NCBI GenBank assembly: GCA_023014365.1
Contig: JAEBUN010000038.1
Location: forward strand, 310,001-374,000
DNA length: 64,000 nucleotides
DNA from: Lepiota brunneoincarnata
Lineage: Eukaryota > Basidiomycota > Agaricomycetes > Agaricales > Agaricaceae
Reading direction: 5' to 3'
In this document: positions 34,501 to 41,936 of the stretch, piece by piece
How positions within the stretch are numbered: the first letter of the stretch is position 1
How the letters are laid out: every line of letters starts with the position of its first letter
Notes under the pieces: model-generated
The model's input: only the letters and a program-made list of their open reading frames with translations
Database searches by the model: none
Told to the model about the DNA's origin: nothing
Position numbers and translations under genes: made by a program

Positions 34501-35197
34501 TCCGACCTCCGAGGAGCCAACGAACATTCCAGCAATAGGAGAGAAGTTTAAATACCTCGCCAAGATACGCCAAGAAGCCCAAGCTGCGCATGAACAAGCC
34601 AGACTAAAAATGGCTGCAAGATATAACCGGCCAGATATCAATCTAAAAGTTGGACAGAAGGTTTGGCTCGACAACCGCAACCTCCCAATTCAGTACGCCT
34701 CAAAGAAACTGGCCCAACGCCGAGAAGGTCCCTTCACCATAACAAGAAAACTCGGACCTGTAACCTATGAACTAAAATTACCCATCAAATGGAAGATCCA
34801 CAACAAGTTTCATGCAAGCCTCCTAATGCCTGCAGAAGAGAACGACACACATGGGGAATACAACACAGCCCCACCACCCGACCTTGTAAATGGAGAAGAA
34901 GAATACGAGGTCGAGTCAATACTGCGCCACAGAAAATTCCAGAACAAGTATCAATTCCTAGTCAGATGGAAAGGATACCTTCCCACCGAGGATTCCTGGG
35001 AGCCAGAAGCAAACCTGGAGAACGCCAAAGAAGTCATTGAAGAATATAAAAGGGCCCACAAATTAGACAACCCCACCAATGACCCAACCACCCAACACTC
35101 GAGCAACCACTCCAGACCTCCCAGAGCCAGACAACGATGGACGCCTTCTCATCCGGGAAAGAATCATATCCCTGGCGAACCGCGTCGAAGGAAATAG
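31499..35197 (+). CDS. Pol polyprotein of family C (PR-RT-RH-IN-chromodomain)
   Basis: Open from 31499, with no upstream ATG in frame, so expression probably needs a -1 shift from gag. Protease LLALLDSGAAGNFID (near 31710). Reverse transcriptase with VYMDDI (near 32775). RNase H with ECDASLFASGAV (near 33215). Integrase finger (33823-33951) and core with SMDLITDLP, SDRDPRFA and TERFNQEIELYL, so D,D,E is present. Chromodomain EVESILRHRKFQ ... LVRWKGYLPTEDSWEPE (34908-35030), which in chromoviruses targets integration to modified histones. Oddity: the finger reads HHxC, with GYGACQQYK in place of the expected GCxxCQQ (Tyr codon 33938-33940). Otherwise uninterrupted over 1164 residues from 31703. 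Confidence 0.93.
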   Translation: MQPPRCPYGQGFCLRRLATTSSPPQRPPSLSYSQNDINVVKLQESSARVIHLPCRIRKHKFTKEGPESVELLALLDSGAAGNFIDPGMVKQHSFKTTPLDRPIEVRNADGSVNENGTATHYTTLNLTVNGKNMEIKPKVVSLGSPRLILGFPWLAEHNPDIDWDAKQLRWRNERWDNTIFRELIQSMEPDWIYNDQLNHISTLEPTSFEEINFKASASQFLAVQHGEKKNDDPRKVVPTEFHEYLPVFSKKQAERFPPQRPWDHKIELKESFKPIAMKSYRLSLNEEKELDTFLEENLQKGYIRPSESPMASPFFFVGKKDGKLRPCQDYRYLNEHTVKNAYNLPLISHILDKLRGSKYFTKLDVRAGYNNIRIRKGDEWKGAFRTPRGLFEPTVMFFGMCNSPATFQTMMDSLFRKLIDNGGVIVYMDDILIHAKTKQELRRLTREVLKILKDNDLYLKTEKCEFERQRLEYLGVIITPDSVSMDPAKLKGIAEWPTPTTPRDVRKFIGFCNFYRKFIHQYATWAKPLNALMSKTKKFEWTEECQNAFDTLKRKFQSEPVLMVPDRDKPFEIECDASLFASGAVLLQRDNNGVKHPVAYFSKGFSPAERNYHCSEQELFAIIRALKEWRHHIEGSSHKTIVWSDHDNLRRWRKPEDLSRRQARWIAYMQRFDIEIRHIPGKKNGPADALSRRPDHEPKTRDNKQVVALPDKFFTPKQPQHIHIIDENTKQEIKELWKKKKQTDIAQEDDSGHPRVQGKLFIPQDLHLRRRLLQRVHDSPIAGHPGIAETTRKLQEYAYWPGMRSFVKNYVKGYGACQQYKINRHPLKPPLQPIPGPRSTRPFSNISMDLITDLPPDGPHDSILVVVDQLTKGIILEPTAKTANADKIAEILIKRLFSRFGLPEKVLSDRDPRFAAKSMKEFYKQLGIEQALSTTYHPQTDGQTERFNQEIELYLGIYCSSNPNKWVKALPLLEYVHNSKTHAEHQHTPFELLYGSSPKGFPTSEEPTNIPAIGEKFKYLAKIRQEAQAAHEQARLKMAARYNRPDINLKVGQKVWLDNRNLPIQYASKKLAQRREGPFTITRKLGPVTYELKLPIKWKIHNKFHASLLMPAEENDTHGEYNTAPPPDLVNGEEEYEVESILRHRKFQNKYQFLVRWKGYLPTEDSWEPEANLENAKEVIEEYKRAHKLDNPTNDPTTQHSSNHSRPPRARQRWTPSHPGKNHIPGEPRRRK

Positions 35198-36293
35198 CCA
35201 ACCTAACCCTGCCACCGATACCGCTGACGACCAACCAGACAGGACCAACAGTCCTTATATCATCCGGCATACCTTCCTTCCCTCCAACCAACCCGAGATA
35301 CGATCCATCCTTTTACACGAAGTTCCCTTTCATATTACCGGAACCCGTCTTAAACGCAGTCCAGCGATGGTACCCCTGGTCGACACCTGCTGGAAGACAT
35401 TTACTGCTCTTCTGTATCACAAGCGCCTCGTCCACGACCGAGCAACAGAATTCGAAGAACTATGCGCCACTATTCTTTCTAGCGCAACAGAGGAACAGGA
35501 CCGCAATACCATTTCTGCCATGCTATCAACCGCTCTCACCGAATTCCTGTTCGAGAGTCCGATCCCAAGCCCGAGCAATGGAAGTGGAAGTCAGGACCGC
35601 CCTATCCTACCTATCGGGACCACCACCCAACCTTCCAACCCTCCCATGGTGGATACAAGTAACCAACCATCAAGTGTTGTACAAGCTATATCTGCTTCTA
35701 ATGACGCCCCCATCAGGACTACCACCACTCACTTATCCACCACCCGAACTCGCTGCAATTGCTGCCGTCGATTCGGCCATATCAAAGCAGGATGCCCGCG
35801 CTACCAATGTCGATATTGTCGAAAGATTGCCCCAGGCCATTACGAGAAGCACTGCGAGAGAAACCCTTACCAGCATCAACCCGCAAGTATGGTACCTGGC
35901 CTGTATCGCCGCCCACGAGGAATACCAAGCAGAGCTCGATCCCTCACACGCGAAACCACAAACAACAATATTCGACACATTGTTGCAAGCACCGAGCAGC
36001 GCCCCGCTTCAGCCAGACCCCTCCGCACCCGAATTCAAAATGCCCCCGTCGTCATTCCGACCACCAACGCCACCACCACATCTGCTAGTGGAAGCCACCG
36101 ACTTCCTGAATCGATCCTTCGGCACACCCGCCACCATTCACTCCAGAGAACCCATCGTCATCGACCTCACCCAAGACCCGCCATCCCCAGACCACCAAGC
36201 TACCGAAGCGACTCCCCAGAACCCGACCCATACTTCGACTGGGACCCCATCGCCGAATCAAATATCACAGGAGAGCCTGTCGGACTATACTGA
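35079..36293 (+). CDS. ORF3a of family C: zinc-knuckle protein after pol
   Basis: 404-residue frame (MTQPPNTRATTPDLPEPDND...) overlapping the last 119 bp of pol in the +1 register. A helical middle region (LVDTCWKTFTALLYHKRLVH) precedes two zinc knuckles near 35747-35855: CNCCRRFGHIKAGC (C-x2-C-x4-H-x4-C read from the first Cys) and CRYCRKIAPGHYEKHC (C-x2-C-x6-H-x4-C). The C-terminus is ESNITGEPVGLY. Family A has the same arrangement, APGHY signature and SNITGEP end, which argues for a conserved protein. Possible roles are RNA or DNA binding or particle assembly. Not an envelope protein: no signal peptide or membrane segment is seen. Confidence 0.75.
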   Translation: MTQPPNTRATTPDLPEPDNDGRLLIRERIISLANRVEGNSQPNPATDTADDQPDRTNSPYIIRHTFLPSNQPEIRSILLHEVPFHITGTRLKRSPAMVPLVDTCWKTFTALLYHKRLVHDRATEFEELCATILSSATEEQDRNTISAMLSTALTEFLFESPIPSPSNGSGSQDRPILPIGTTTQPSNPPMVDTSNQPSSVVQAISASNDAPIRTTTTHLSTTRTRCNCCRRFGHIKAGCPRYQCRYCRKIAPGHYEKHCERNPYQHQPASMVPGLYRRPRGIPSRARSLTRETTNNNIRHIVASTEQRPASARPLRTRIQNAPVVIPTTNATTTSASGSHRLPESILRHTRHHSLQRTHRHRPHPRPAIPRPPSYRSDSPEPDPYFDWDPIAESNITGEPVGLY

Positions 36294-36708
36294 GGATATG
36301 TCTGATGAGGACATCAGACCTTACGAAGGGGATAATGTTATGAACAGTCCAGACCGGGAAGAACAAGAATTACTGTTCGACTTTACAAGATGGGTACAGG
36401 AGACTACAGACCAACTACGGGCACAAGAATACGAAGACGAGGAAGGGGAATACTACACCGCCATGCAGGACTTGGCGAGAGAAGCAGGAATGGAGATAAC
36501 CTTGGAGGATATATTGGAATACCCCGAGGACGAGGAAGATAACCATGGATCAACCGATCCAACCTCCGATGCGGATGGAAGCACCGAGAGAACGGAGAGC
36601 GAGAATGGAGAAGACTCCATGGAGATACAATCGGGAGAAGGAGATTATGAGTCAGAGGAAAGCGATGGAACATCGCACAGCAGTAGCGAGAGTACTGACT
36701 CATTGTAA
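35137..36708 (+). CDS. ORF3b of family C: overprinted frame running into the 3' LTR
   Basis: 523-residue frame (MDAFSSGKESYPWRTASKEI...) in the third register: between 35137 and 35197 all three forward frames (pol, ORF3a, ORF3b) are open. It covers all of ORF3a after 35137 and continues for 415 bp beyond it, crossing the polypurine tract and 373 bp of the 3' LTR U3. The part outside the overlap is strongly acidic (QEYEDEEGEYYTAMQDLARE, PEDEEDNHG) and Ser-rich at the end. A Pro-rich section contains VIDLTQDPPSP. No known domain recognised. That the acidic tail is open where no other gene overlaps supports real coding. Alternative: a chance frame. Confidence 0.6.
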   Translation: MDAFSSGKESYPWRTASKEIANLTLPPIPLTTNQTGPTVLISSGIPSFPPTNPRYDPSFYTKFPFILPEPVLNAVQRWYPWSTPAGRHLLLFCITSASSTTEQQNSKNYAPLFFLAQQRNRTAIPFLPCYQPLSPNSCSRVRSQARAMEVEVRTALSYLSGPPPNLPTLPWWIQVTNHQVLYKLYLLLMTPPSGLPPLTYPPPELAAIAAVDSAISKQDARATNVDIVERLPQAITRSTARETLTSINPQVWYLACIAAHEEYQAELDPSHAKPQTTIFDTLLQAPSSAPLQPDPSAPEFKMPPSSFRPPTPPPHLLVEATDFLNRSFGTPATIHSREPIVIDLTQDPPSPDHQATEATPQNPTHTSTGTPSPNQISQESLSDYTEDMSDEDIRPYEGDNVMNSPDREEQELLFDFTRWVQETTDQLRAQEYEDEEGEYYTAMQDLAREAGMEITLEDILEYPEDEEDNHGSTDPTSDADGSTERTESENGEDSMEIQSGEGDYESEESDGTSHSSSESTDSL

Positions 36709-37033
36709 TATAAATAACGCTAGGATGCCATCAGCCAGGATGTGCATCATGGTCAGGACTGCGCACGACCAGTAGAACAGCCAAGTAACCTATAACGAGT
36801 ATATAGTATCTCATAGGTATATAAGGCCTGTACAAGTAGAGATTAAAGCCTCAAGCTTTAATCTTGTTAACAGCGGTCGTTTACCTCTCTGCCTTAACTT
36901 GGCGTCTTCCCTCGTTATCTCATTGAGCGCGATCCACTAAGCTCTATAAGGCCAACCGTCTCGGACACCTTGTAGAGTGATTGAAGGCCGTCTCCAGTTA
37001 TCCTCGGATACAGAAGGAGCACGGATCATAACA
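36336..37033 (+). repeat. 3' LTR of family C element
   Basis: 698 bp; reading it beside 28792-29489 I see no difference. Preceded by a purine tract GAAGGGG at 36325-36331, which is itself inside ORF3b. Followed by TACTC. Confidence 0.95.
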
Positions 37034-37038
37034 TACTC

Positions 37039-37194
37039 CCACATGGAGAATGAATGGATCACTGAAGAAACACTCCACACCAATGCTGATGAATATCTAA
37101 ACAAGTATAAAGAAGCTCATGGAATCTCCTAGAAAGATCAAGAACCCACCAGAACCCACCAGAAATGACTCCACTCTCACACCAAACACACTTA
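37039..37194 (+). pseudogene. Pol of A3, chromodomain 3' half and end
   Basis: Continues the A3 chromodomain exactly where the C element interrupted it (SHMENEWITEETL), followed by the pol C-terminal tail similar to A2 near 9900-10018. A TAG stands at 37128-37130 within the tail. Confidence 0.78.
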
Positions 37195-37751
37195 AAAACA
37201 TGCCCATAAACCTCAACCTCACTTGCCCCCAGACTACTCCCCCTTTTTCCACAATATCCTATCCAACCTCCTCATCCTCCTTGATCATCATTATCAATGA
37301 CCAGAATGTCAAACATACAACATTTCAGACAACTCCCATTCCAACTCCGTCTCCCAACACCCCCCCCTCACACCTTTGCTGCCACATATGCCTCTCTTAG
37401 AGACAAGACCCCTAGCCCCAATGCCACCCCAGAACCAACAGTTGCCCCAGCCACTTCCCTTAGATTCCACTCAGCTGGAATACAACCACCAGGATCAGAT
37501 CACCCTTCTAATGGAGATCTGTGTGAGGTTGCTACCAGCTGAACCTTTATGAATAAATTGGATAACTCTCCAATTTCAGAATACAACTGACAACTCTGGG
37601 CCAACTATACCCACCATGTATAACAGGCTAAGGCTCTCACTGCTGCATATGATGCACAATGTGCCTGGGCAGAATCACTCAAGGGACTTCTCCAAACATG
37701 ATCAAGCCTCATGTCTGAGGTGTCGAAGAACTTATCCCAGCAACATGCTAT

Positions 37752-38252
37752 ATGTACATCCCCAAAAGCCCTCCTCCACAACCATCACCCCCATCATCAC
37801 TGCCACCACTCCCAACAAAGGAAAGAAACCTGTCAATCCCAGAAACCCATTCAGAAATATCACCCCCACCAGAAACACTACCTACACCATCTCCAATAAC
37901 AATGTCCCAGTTTGGAACTCCCCCAATCCCATTCACCCATGAACCAACTCCCAAACCACTGACAGATCAGTCTGTATTCAGTGCAGACACACCAGACATT
38001 GGGCCATGGACTGTCCACAATTCACCTGTCTTGAATGCAAACAATATGCTTCAGGACATTATTCCTATGACTGCATCAAATATTGATGCTCCCATTACAT
38101 GGTTTTCCAACCCCACCATAAACAGACTGAATGTCCAGCTCAAAAGACTCAACATGCCCCCTACTCTAGAAATTCAGCAGCCTACCCCTCAACTACCCCC
38201 ACAACTCACAATTGATACATCGACTTTATCAACAATGACTACTACAATGTAA
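37752..38252 (+). pseudogene. ORF3b of A3 (overprinted frame)
   Basis: A 166-codon uninterrupted frame, +1 to the zinc-knuckle frame, Pro/Thr-rich (GTPPIPFTHEPTPKPLTDQS, then TASNIDAPITWFSNPTINRL). The same frame in A2 (from about 10600) reads similarly, interrupted by TGA codons. It is cut at its 3' side by the 38249-38665 insertion. Confidence 0.48.
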
Positions 38253-38665
38253 GGGCAACCTGGTCATTATGTCATATTGACTGAGCAGAGGGAAACCTTA
38301 GAGAATCAAGTAAGGTTTCTCTGAGCTCACCTACACTACTTATACTACCTGCCATAAGTCCAAGTTAAGTAATCTACTCTATATAAAGGGCTGTGAGGTG
38401 TCAGGGATACCTAAAGTGGCTATGGTCAGGAATGGGCTCAGGACAGGGTCATATGTGCCAGTGAGGGTTTGCATCTGCATTGGAGGGGCATAGGACAGAA
38501 CTCCAAGCACTTGAGTGCTGGAGGACCAAATTCCAGGCCAAAGGGGGCTGGGGATGAGATTTCTGGATGCAGGAAGGCAGGGAATTGGATTTCCAAGTGC
38601 TAGGAGGTTGGGAATTGGATTTCCAAATTTGAGATTGTGAGCAGTGACCTGAAGTTCCCCTTACA
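38249..38665 (+). repeat. LTR-like insertion of family E (417 bp)
   Basis: Interrupts ORF3a/3b of A3: before it the sequence matches A2 to about 11090 and after it resumes at TATGAGGAATG. Ends TGTAAGGG and CCCCTTACA form an 8-bp inverted terminal match. A TATA box (TATATAAAG) lies near 38390. The unit GGAATTGGATTTCCAA occurs twice near 38581 and 38611. The flanking pentamers TACAA and TATGA differ by two transitions, so the target duplication is only tentative. Either a solo LTR or a small non-autonomous element. Confidence 0.6.
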
Positions 38666-39413
38666 TATGAGGAATGTTATGATGAGGTTGCTGAATCTAA
38701 CATTATAGGAGAACCATGCAGCACCTTCTGAAGAAAACCAACCTATCCCTATGAAGAAAGAATAGAAAGCCCCCACTTCAGATGACTCCTATACAACATC
38801 TTCTACCTAGGACAACCCCCATCCCCAGGAACTGCTGCCATGCTTGACCTTTACAGAACTCCCACTCCAACCTTCTCTCCAGTCATTCCCCCTCACCCAG
38901 ACTCCACTGAGAGCCCTTAAGTCAACTACTATGAACCTTACTACCTAGCCAAATACCCCAAGAAAGGAAACTAATGAGTTGTGATGGAAAATAACTCTAA
39001 GAATGGACCTAATATTATCAGAATTCCACATCAGAAGGACAGTTATGTTTAGCTTAGTTTCCCATATCATATGTCACTCTGAAACAATCAGTAGTGTACA
39101 TCAGAAGGACTATATTTAGTTTATGACTCACTCTCTTATCTCTGACTCATAATTACTCTGGTCCAGACCTTTATACAGTAAGGGACAAAATCCTTCCAAT
39201 GATTTTTATACTTCAACAAATATGTTAATAACTGTCCACCTACTAAAGATGAAACCTTCATAATTTAATTAGGAATACCTATATAGCTCATGTATCATCC
39301 TGCCAAACATCATTATGTCATATGCCATTTTGGGAAGTCAGTGAATTAAACAATCATTTAAGGTCATTGGAAGGGTTTTGTCTATCTCTAAGAAATTACC
39401 AATAATTACACTT

Positions 39414-40500
39414 TTAGTACTTTGTATACCCTCCCCTGGCATCCAACACACCCTGAACCCTATCAGGCATACTCTCTATCAGATTCTGACACACTTCTGC
39501 TGGAATCTGATCCCATTCCTTTTGTGTCTTATCCCATAATTCTTCCATCCCTGAGGTGGAGTGTCATACTCTCCTAACTTGATTTTAAGGTAAGTCCACA
39601 AATGCTCAATTGGATTAAGGTCTGGAGATTGTGGGGGCCACACCATAACCTCCATTTCAGCTGCTTTGAACCATTTTTGAACCTTGATGCACCTATGTTT
39701 GGGATCATTATCTTATTGAAAGACAATATCCTCCACCTCTTTGTCATACCACTCCAGGCTCCCCTTGAGTGCATCCTCCAAAATGGTGACAAATAGATCA
39801 CCATCCATCTTACCATTAATCTTGGCTGCTAACCCTGGACCCTCCCACAGCATACAGCCCCATACCATGATAGAATCTCCTCCAAACTTTGTGGTTTCCT
39901 GCACCAGCCTATCACTAAGCCTCTCCCCTGCTCTTTTACAGACCCAAACCCTGCCATCTGACCCTAAGCAATTGCTTTTGGTCTCATCTGACCAAACCAC
40001 CCTCTTCCAGTCTTCCAGGGTCCAGTCTGCATGTGCCTCTGCCTACTCCAATCTTTTCCTCTTGTGTATAACAGAGAGTTTAGGCCTTTTCTGCTTGACT
40101 ACAGCCTTCATTTCAGCTTTTTTGAGTGCTCTGCAAACTGTTTTGGAGGATAGAGGTTTGTCAATGACAGTATGAAGGGTTCTGGTGATTTGGGAGGCAT
40201 TTTTAGCCTTGTGGGATGTGATAAGATGAGTGGCATATTTGATATTGCCAACAGAAAGCTTGGTGCAGACTGCTAATGGGCCCCATGTAATAAATTGTGG
40301 ATTTAAAAAAAAAAAAAAAGAACAGAAAGCTTGGTTGGGTGGCCACCAAGTGACTTTGAAAGTGTTGAATGATGTTTGGAGTGAAGCCAAGATATAGTGC
40401 TGAGGCCAAGACCAGTGGTAAAAGCAATATGGGTAGGAGAGTGGCCTTTGTTCAAAAGGGAAAGAATATGGTTGCATTGAGTCATAGAGAGAGATCGCAT
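39414..40500 (-). pseudogene. Transposase of TcA, disrupted
   Basis: DD34E transposase of the Tc1 group. N-terminal helix-turn-helix part MRSLSMTQCNHILSLLNKGH at 40500 downward, SLGGHPTKLSV, then the 56 bp retroposed insert plus its 15 bp duplication, then NIKYATHLITS. Catalytic first Asp in VVWSDETKSNCLGSDG (near 39990), second in DNDPKH (near 39695), Glu in SPDLNPIEHLW (near 39615), end GGYTKY at 39414. There are several frameshifts and a stop before DNDPKH. Dead, but it can be aligned along its whole length with TcB. Confidence 0.87.
40250..40335 (-). other. Tiny poly(A) retroposon with 15-bp target duplication
   Basis: The 15-mer AACAGAAAGCTTGGT occurs at 40250-40264 and again at 40321-40335. 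Between them lie 56 bp (40265-40320) ending in a run of 15 A, with AATAAA about 17 bases before the run. Removing one duplicate plus the insert rejoins the TcA transposase (TKLSV|GNIKY). This is the signature of target-primed retroposition of a short mRNA 3' end. Polarity of the inserted transcript is plus strand, although the host transposase is on the minus strand. Confidence 0.82.
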
Positions 40501-41085
40501 GTTAGCAAAATGAGGTTGGGGGGGTGGTGTGAGCTAGGGGAGTGAGCAGCTATATTTATACATTATTCCAACCAGTCACATGACATTTATTTGCACTTAT
40601 TTGGCTGTAATAAACAAAATCATGTGATTAGAGTAGAGACAGACAAAACCCTTCCAATGGCCTTAAATGATTGTTTAATTCACTGACTTCCCAAAATGGC
40701 ATATGACATAATGATGTTTGGCAGGATGATACATGAGCTATATAGGTATTCCTAATTAAATTATGAAGGTTTCATCTTTAGTAGGTGGACAGTTATTAAC
40801 ATATTTGTTGAAGTATAAAAATCATTGGAAGGATTTTGTCCCTTACTGTATAGTAGGAGCATAGCCACACTCAGTAGTATATAAGGATACAGTACATTAC
40901 TATGTATCCTTATCTTAGTGTTATAAAGTTCTTGCCTCCTATACCTCTTTGCCTTAAACCAGCTGGACTTATAGTGCTCTGTCATCTCCAAGTCATACCT
41001 ACATAGTAGGACAAGACCAAGTCTGTATAGACATCTTGCCTCAAACACCATGTTACTCAAGAGCAAACCCCTAACACAGGTAACA

Positions 41086-41936
41086 ATAAGCCCAAGCCCA
41101 ATAGACAGGCATCTACATACATTACCATGTGGGCTTCATCCATGCCCCAATCATATGCCTTTATCAGGTGAATACCCTCCCCTGCAGCAATATGATCCTA
41201 TCCCCATTGGAGATCATTGGAGACAGCATGCATCATCTTCAACCACTTGTCCAGGACTGTTTCACCTACCACTCAGGCATACAAATTGCTTAACATTGGA
41301 CATAGGAAAGGGAAAACATTCAAAGCCCAATTGGCTCATCCTGCCAAAGTGAGCCAGTCACAGAGAGAGAAACAGTTTGGGGATCCATCTTTAGGAATAA
41401 TGAAATGGCCCAGCTTGCAGAGGAAGTCTTCCTTCTTCTTAGGAGGTAGTATGATGGTAAGCGCATTTGCATCAACCATGAGACCTATTATCTTCAATCT
41501 TGGGCCAAACTCCTGCTTTCATTCCTTATATGAACCCCCAGCTTATCCTAGCATGTTAGAAGATCCACTTGGCTTTGTGGCATGGCTTTTGAATAGGGGT
41601 CATACTGGGCCATATTATCCAGGAATTCCCATTCATAGCAGTCATCCACCCAGGCATTCAGTTTTCAAACCCTGGAGACCTTGTCAGTAATCCAGAGGAT
41701 GAGTGAGTTGAGCCCAATAAAAATATCTCCAGAACAATGCCCTCCAAAAGCTACACAATGGTCAACATATCATTGATCATTGACTGTGTTAACCTGCTTG
41801 ATCTGCTAGTAGGGATGTACTGGACAAAGTTGGTATACTTCAGAAATATCACTCTTCCACAGCATGAGCTGCCATTCAGCTGGCTTGTTCCTGTGGGCAT
41901 GGAGCAATTGGTCCCCAAGGCATATCATATTATCTA
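41086..41936 (-). pseudogene. Decayed reverse-transcriptase element, RT/RNase H half
   Basis: Read on the minus strand from 41936 down: DNMICLGDQLLHAHRNKPAEW, LMLWKSDISEVYQLCPVHPY, VAFGGHCSGDIFIGLNSLIL, the polymerase box as AWVDDCYEWEF (near 41639-41656), then IIGLMVDANALTIILPP and ANWALNVFPF, and an RNase H-like start YVDACLLGLGL near 41095. These blocks follow the order I know from reverse-transcriptase proteins common in agaricomycete genomes, probably DIRS-like. I could not verify this by search. Stops and frameshifts throughout. The element is cut off at the A3 LTR (41085). Confidence 0.65.

Larger units (their letters stand above)
28792..37033 (+). mobile_element. Complete, young Ty3/gypsy chromovirus, family C, TSD TACTC
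   Basis: An 8242 bp element with 698 bp LTRs (28792-29489 and 36336-37033) that look identical by eye, flanked by perfect TACTC duplications (28787-28791, 37034-37038) inside the A3 chromodomain. CpG-rich, in sharp contrast to the surrounding sequence. Long open gag and pol frames without stops, plus two overlapping 3' ORFs. All signs point to recent insertion. One lesion is suspected: the integrase zinc finger lacks a Cys. The leader is 0.9 kb and contains no ATG. Confidence 0.96.
37297..38725 (+). pseudogene. ORF3a of A3 (zinc knuckles), interrupted
   Basis: Begins like A2 (MTRMSNIQHFRQL). The zinc-knuckle region near 37972-38130 reads CIQCRHTRHWAMDC and CLECKQYASGHYSYDC. The third knuckle is degenerate, with TGA. 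After the 417 bp insert at 38249-38665 it resumes with YEECYDEVAESNIIGEPCSTF and a stop near 38730. Indels shift the frame upstream. Conserved order and C-terminus match A2 and family C. Confidence 0.68.
39176..40848 (-). mobile_element. Tc1-like DNA transposon (TcA), TA target
   Basis: 1673 bp, CAGTAAGGGACAAAATCC...GGATTTTGTCCCTTACTG, flanked by TA. Terminal inverted repeats of 208 bp (39176-39383, 40641-40848). Each repeat has the motif ACAAAAYCCTTCCAATG at its outer end and, inverted, at its inner end. It encodes a decayed transposase on the minus strand and has itself received a poly(A)-tailed retroposed fragment. Confidence 0.93.
14091..41085 (+). mobile_element. Family A copy A3, expanded to 27 kb by nested insertions
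   Basis: A Ty3/gypsy element whose 5' LTR (14091-14488) and 3' LTR (39013-41085, split) share the variant start TATTATCAGAATTCCACATC. Internal sequence runs gag, pol, ORF3a/3b in the order of A2 once the insertions are removed: B element 16293-24108, B solo LTR 27943-28592, C element 28792-37033, LTR-like insert 38249-38665 and Tc1 element 39176-40848. About 10 kb is original A3 sequence. The flanks (AAAAT left, ATAAG right) give no convincing target duplication. Confidence 0.88.
39013..41085 (+). repeat. 3' LTR of A3, split by a Tc1 element
   Basis: 39013-39175 and 40849-41085 together form a family-A LTR (TATTATCAGAATTCCAC...ACAGGTAACA). The interruption is a Tc1-like transposon at a TA dinucleotide. 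The second half holds the TATA box (TATATAAGG) and the TATCTTAGTGTT element. Confidence 0.88.

Noticed and set aside
35079..36293. Envelope gene in the post-pol position
   Set aside because: No signal peptide, membrane helix or furin-like site; zinc knuckles instead.
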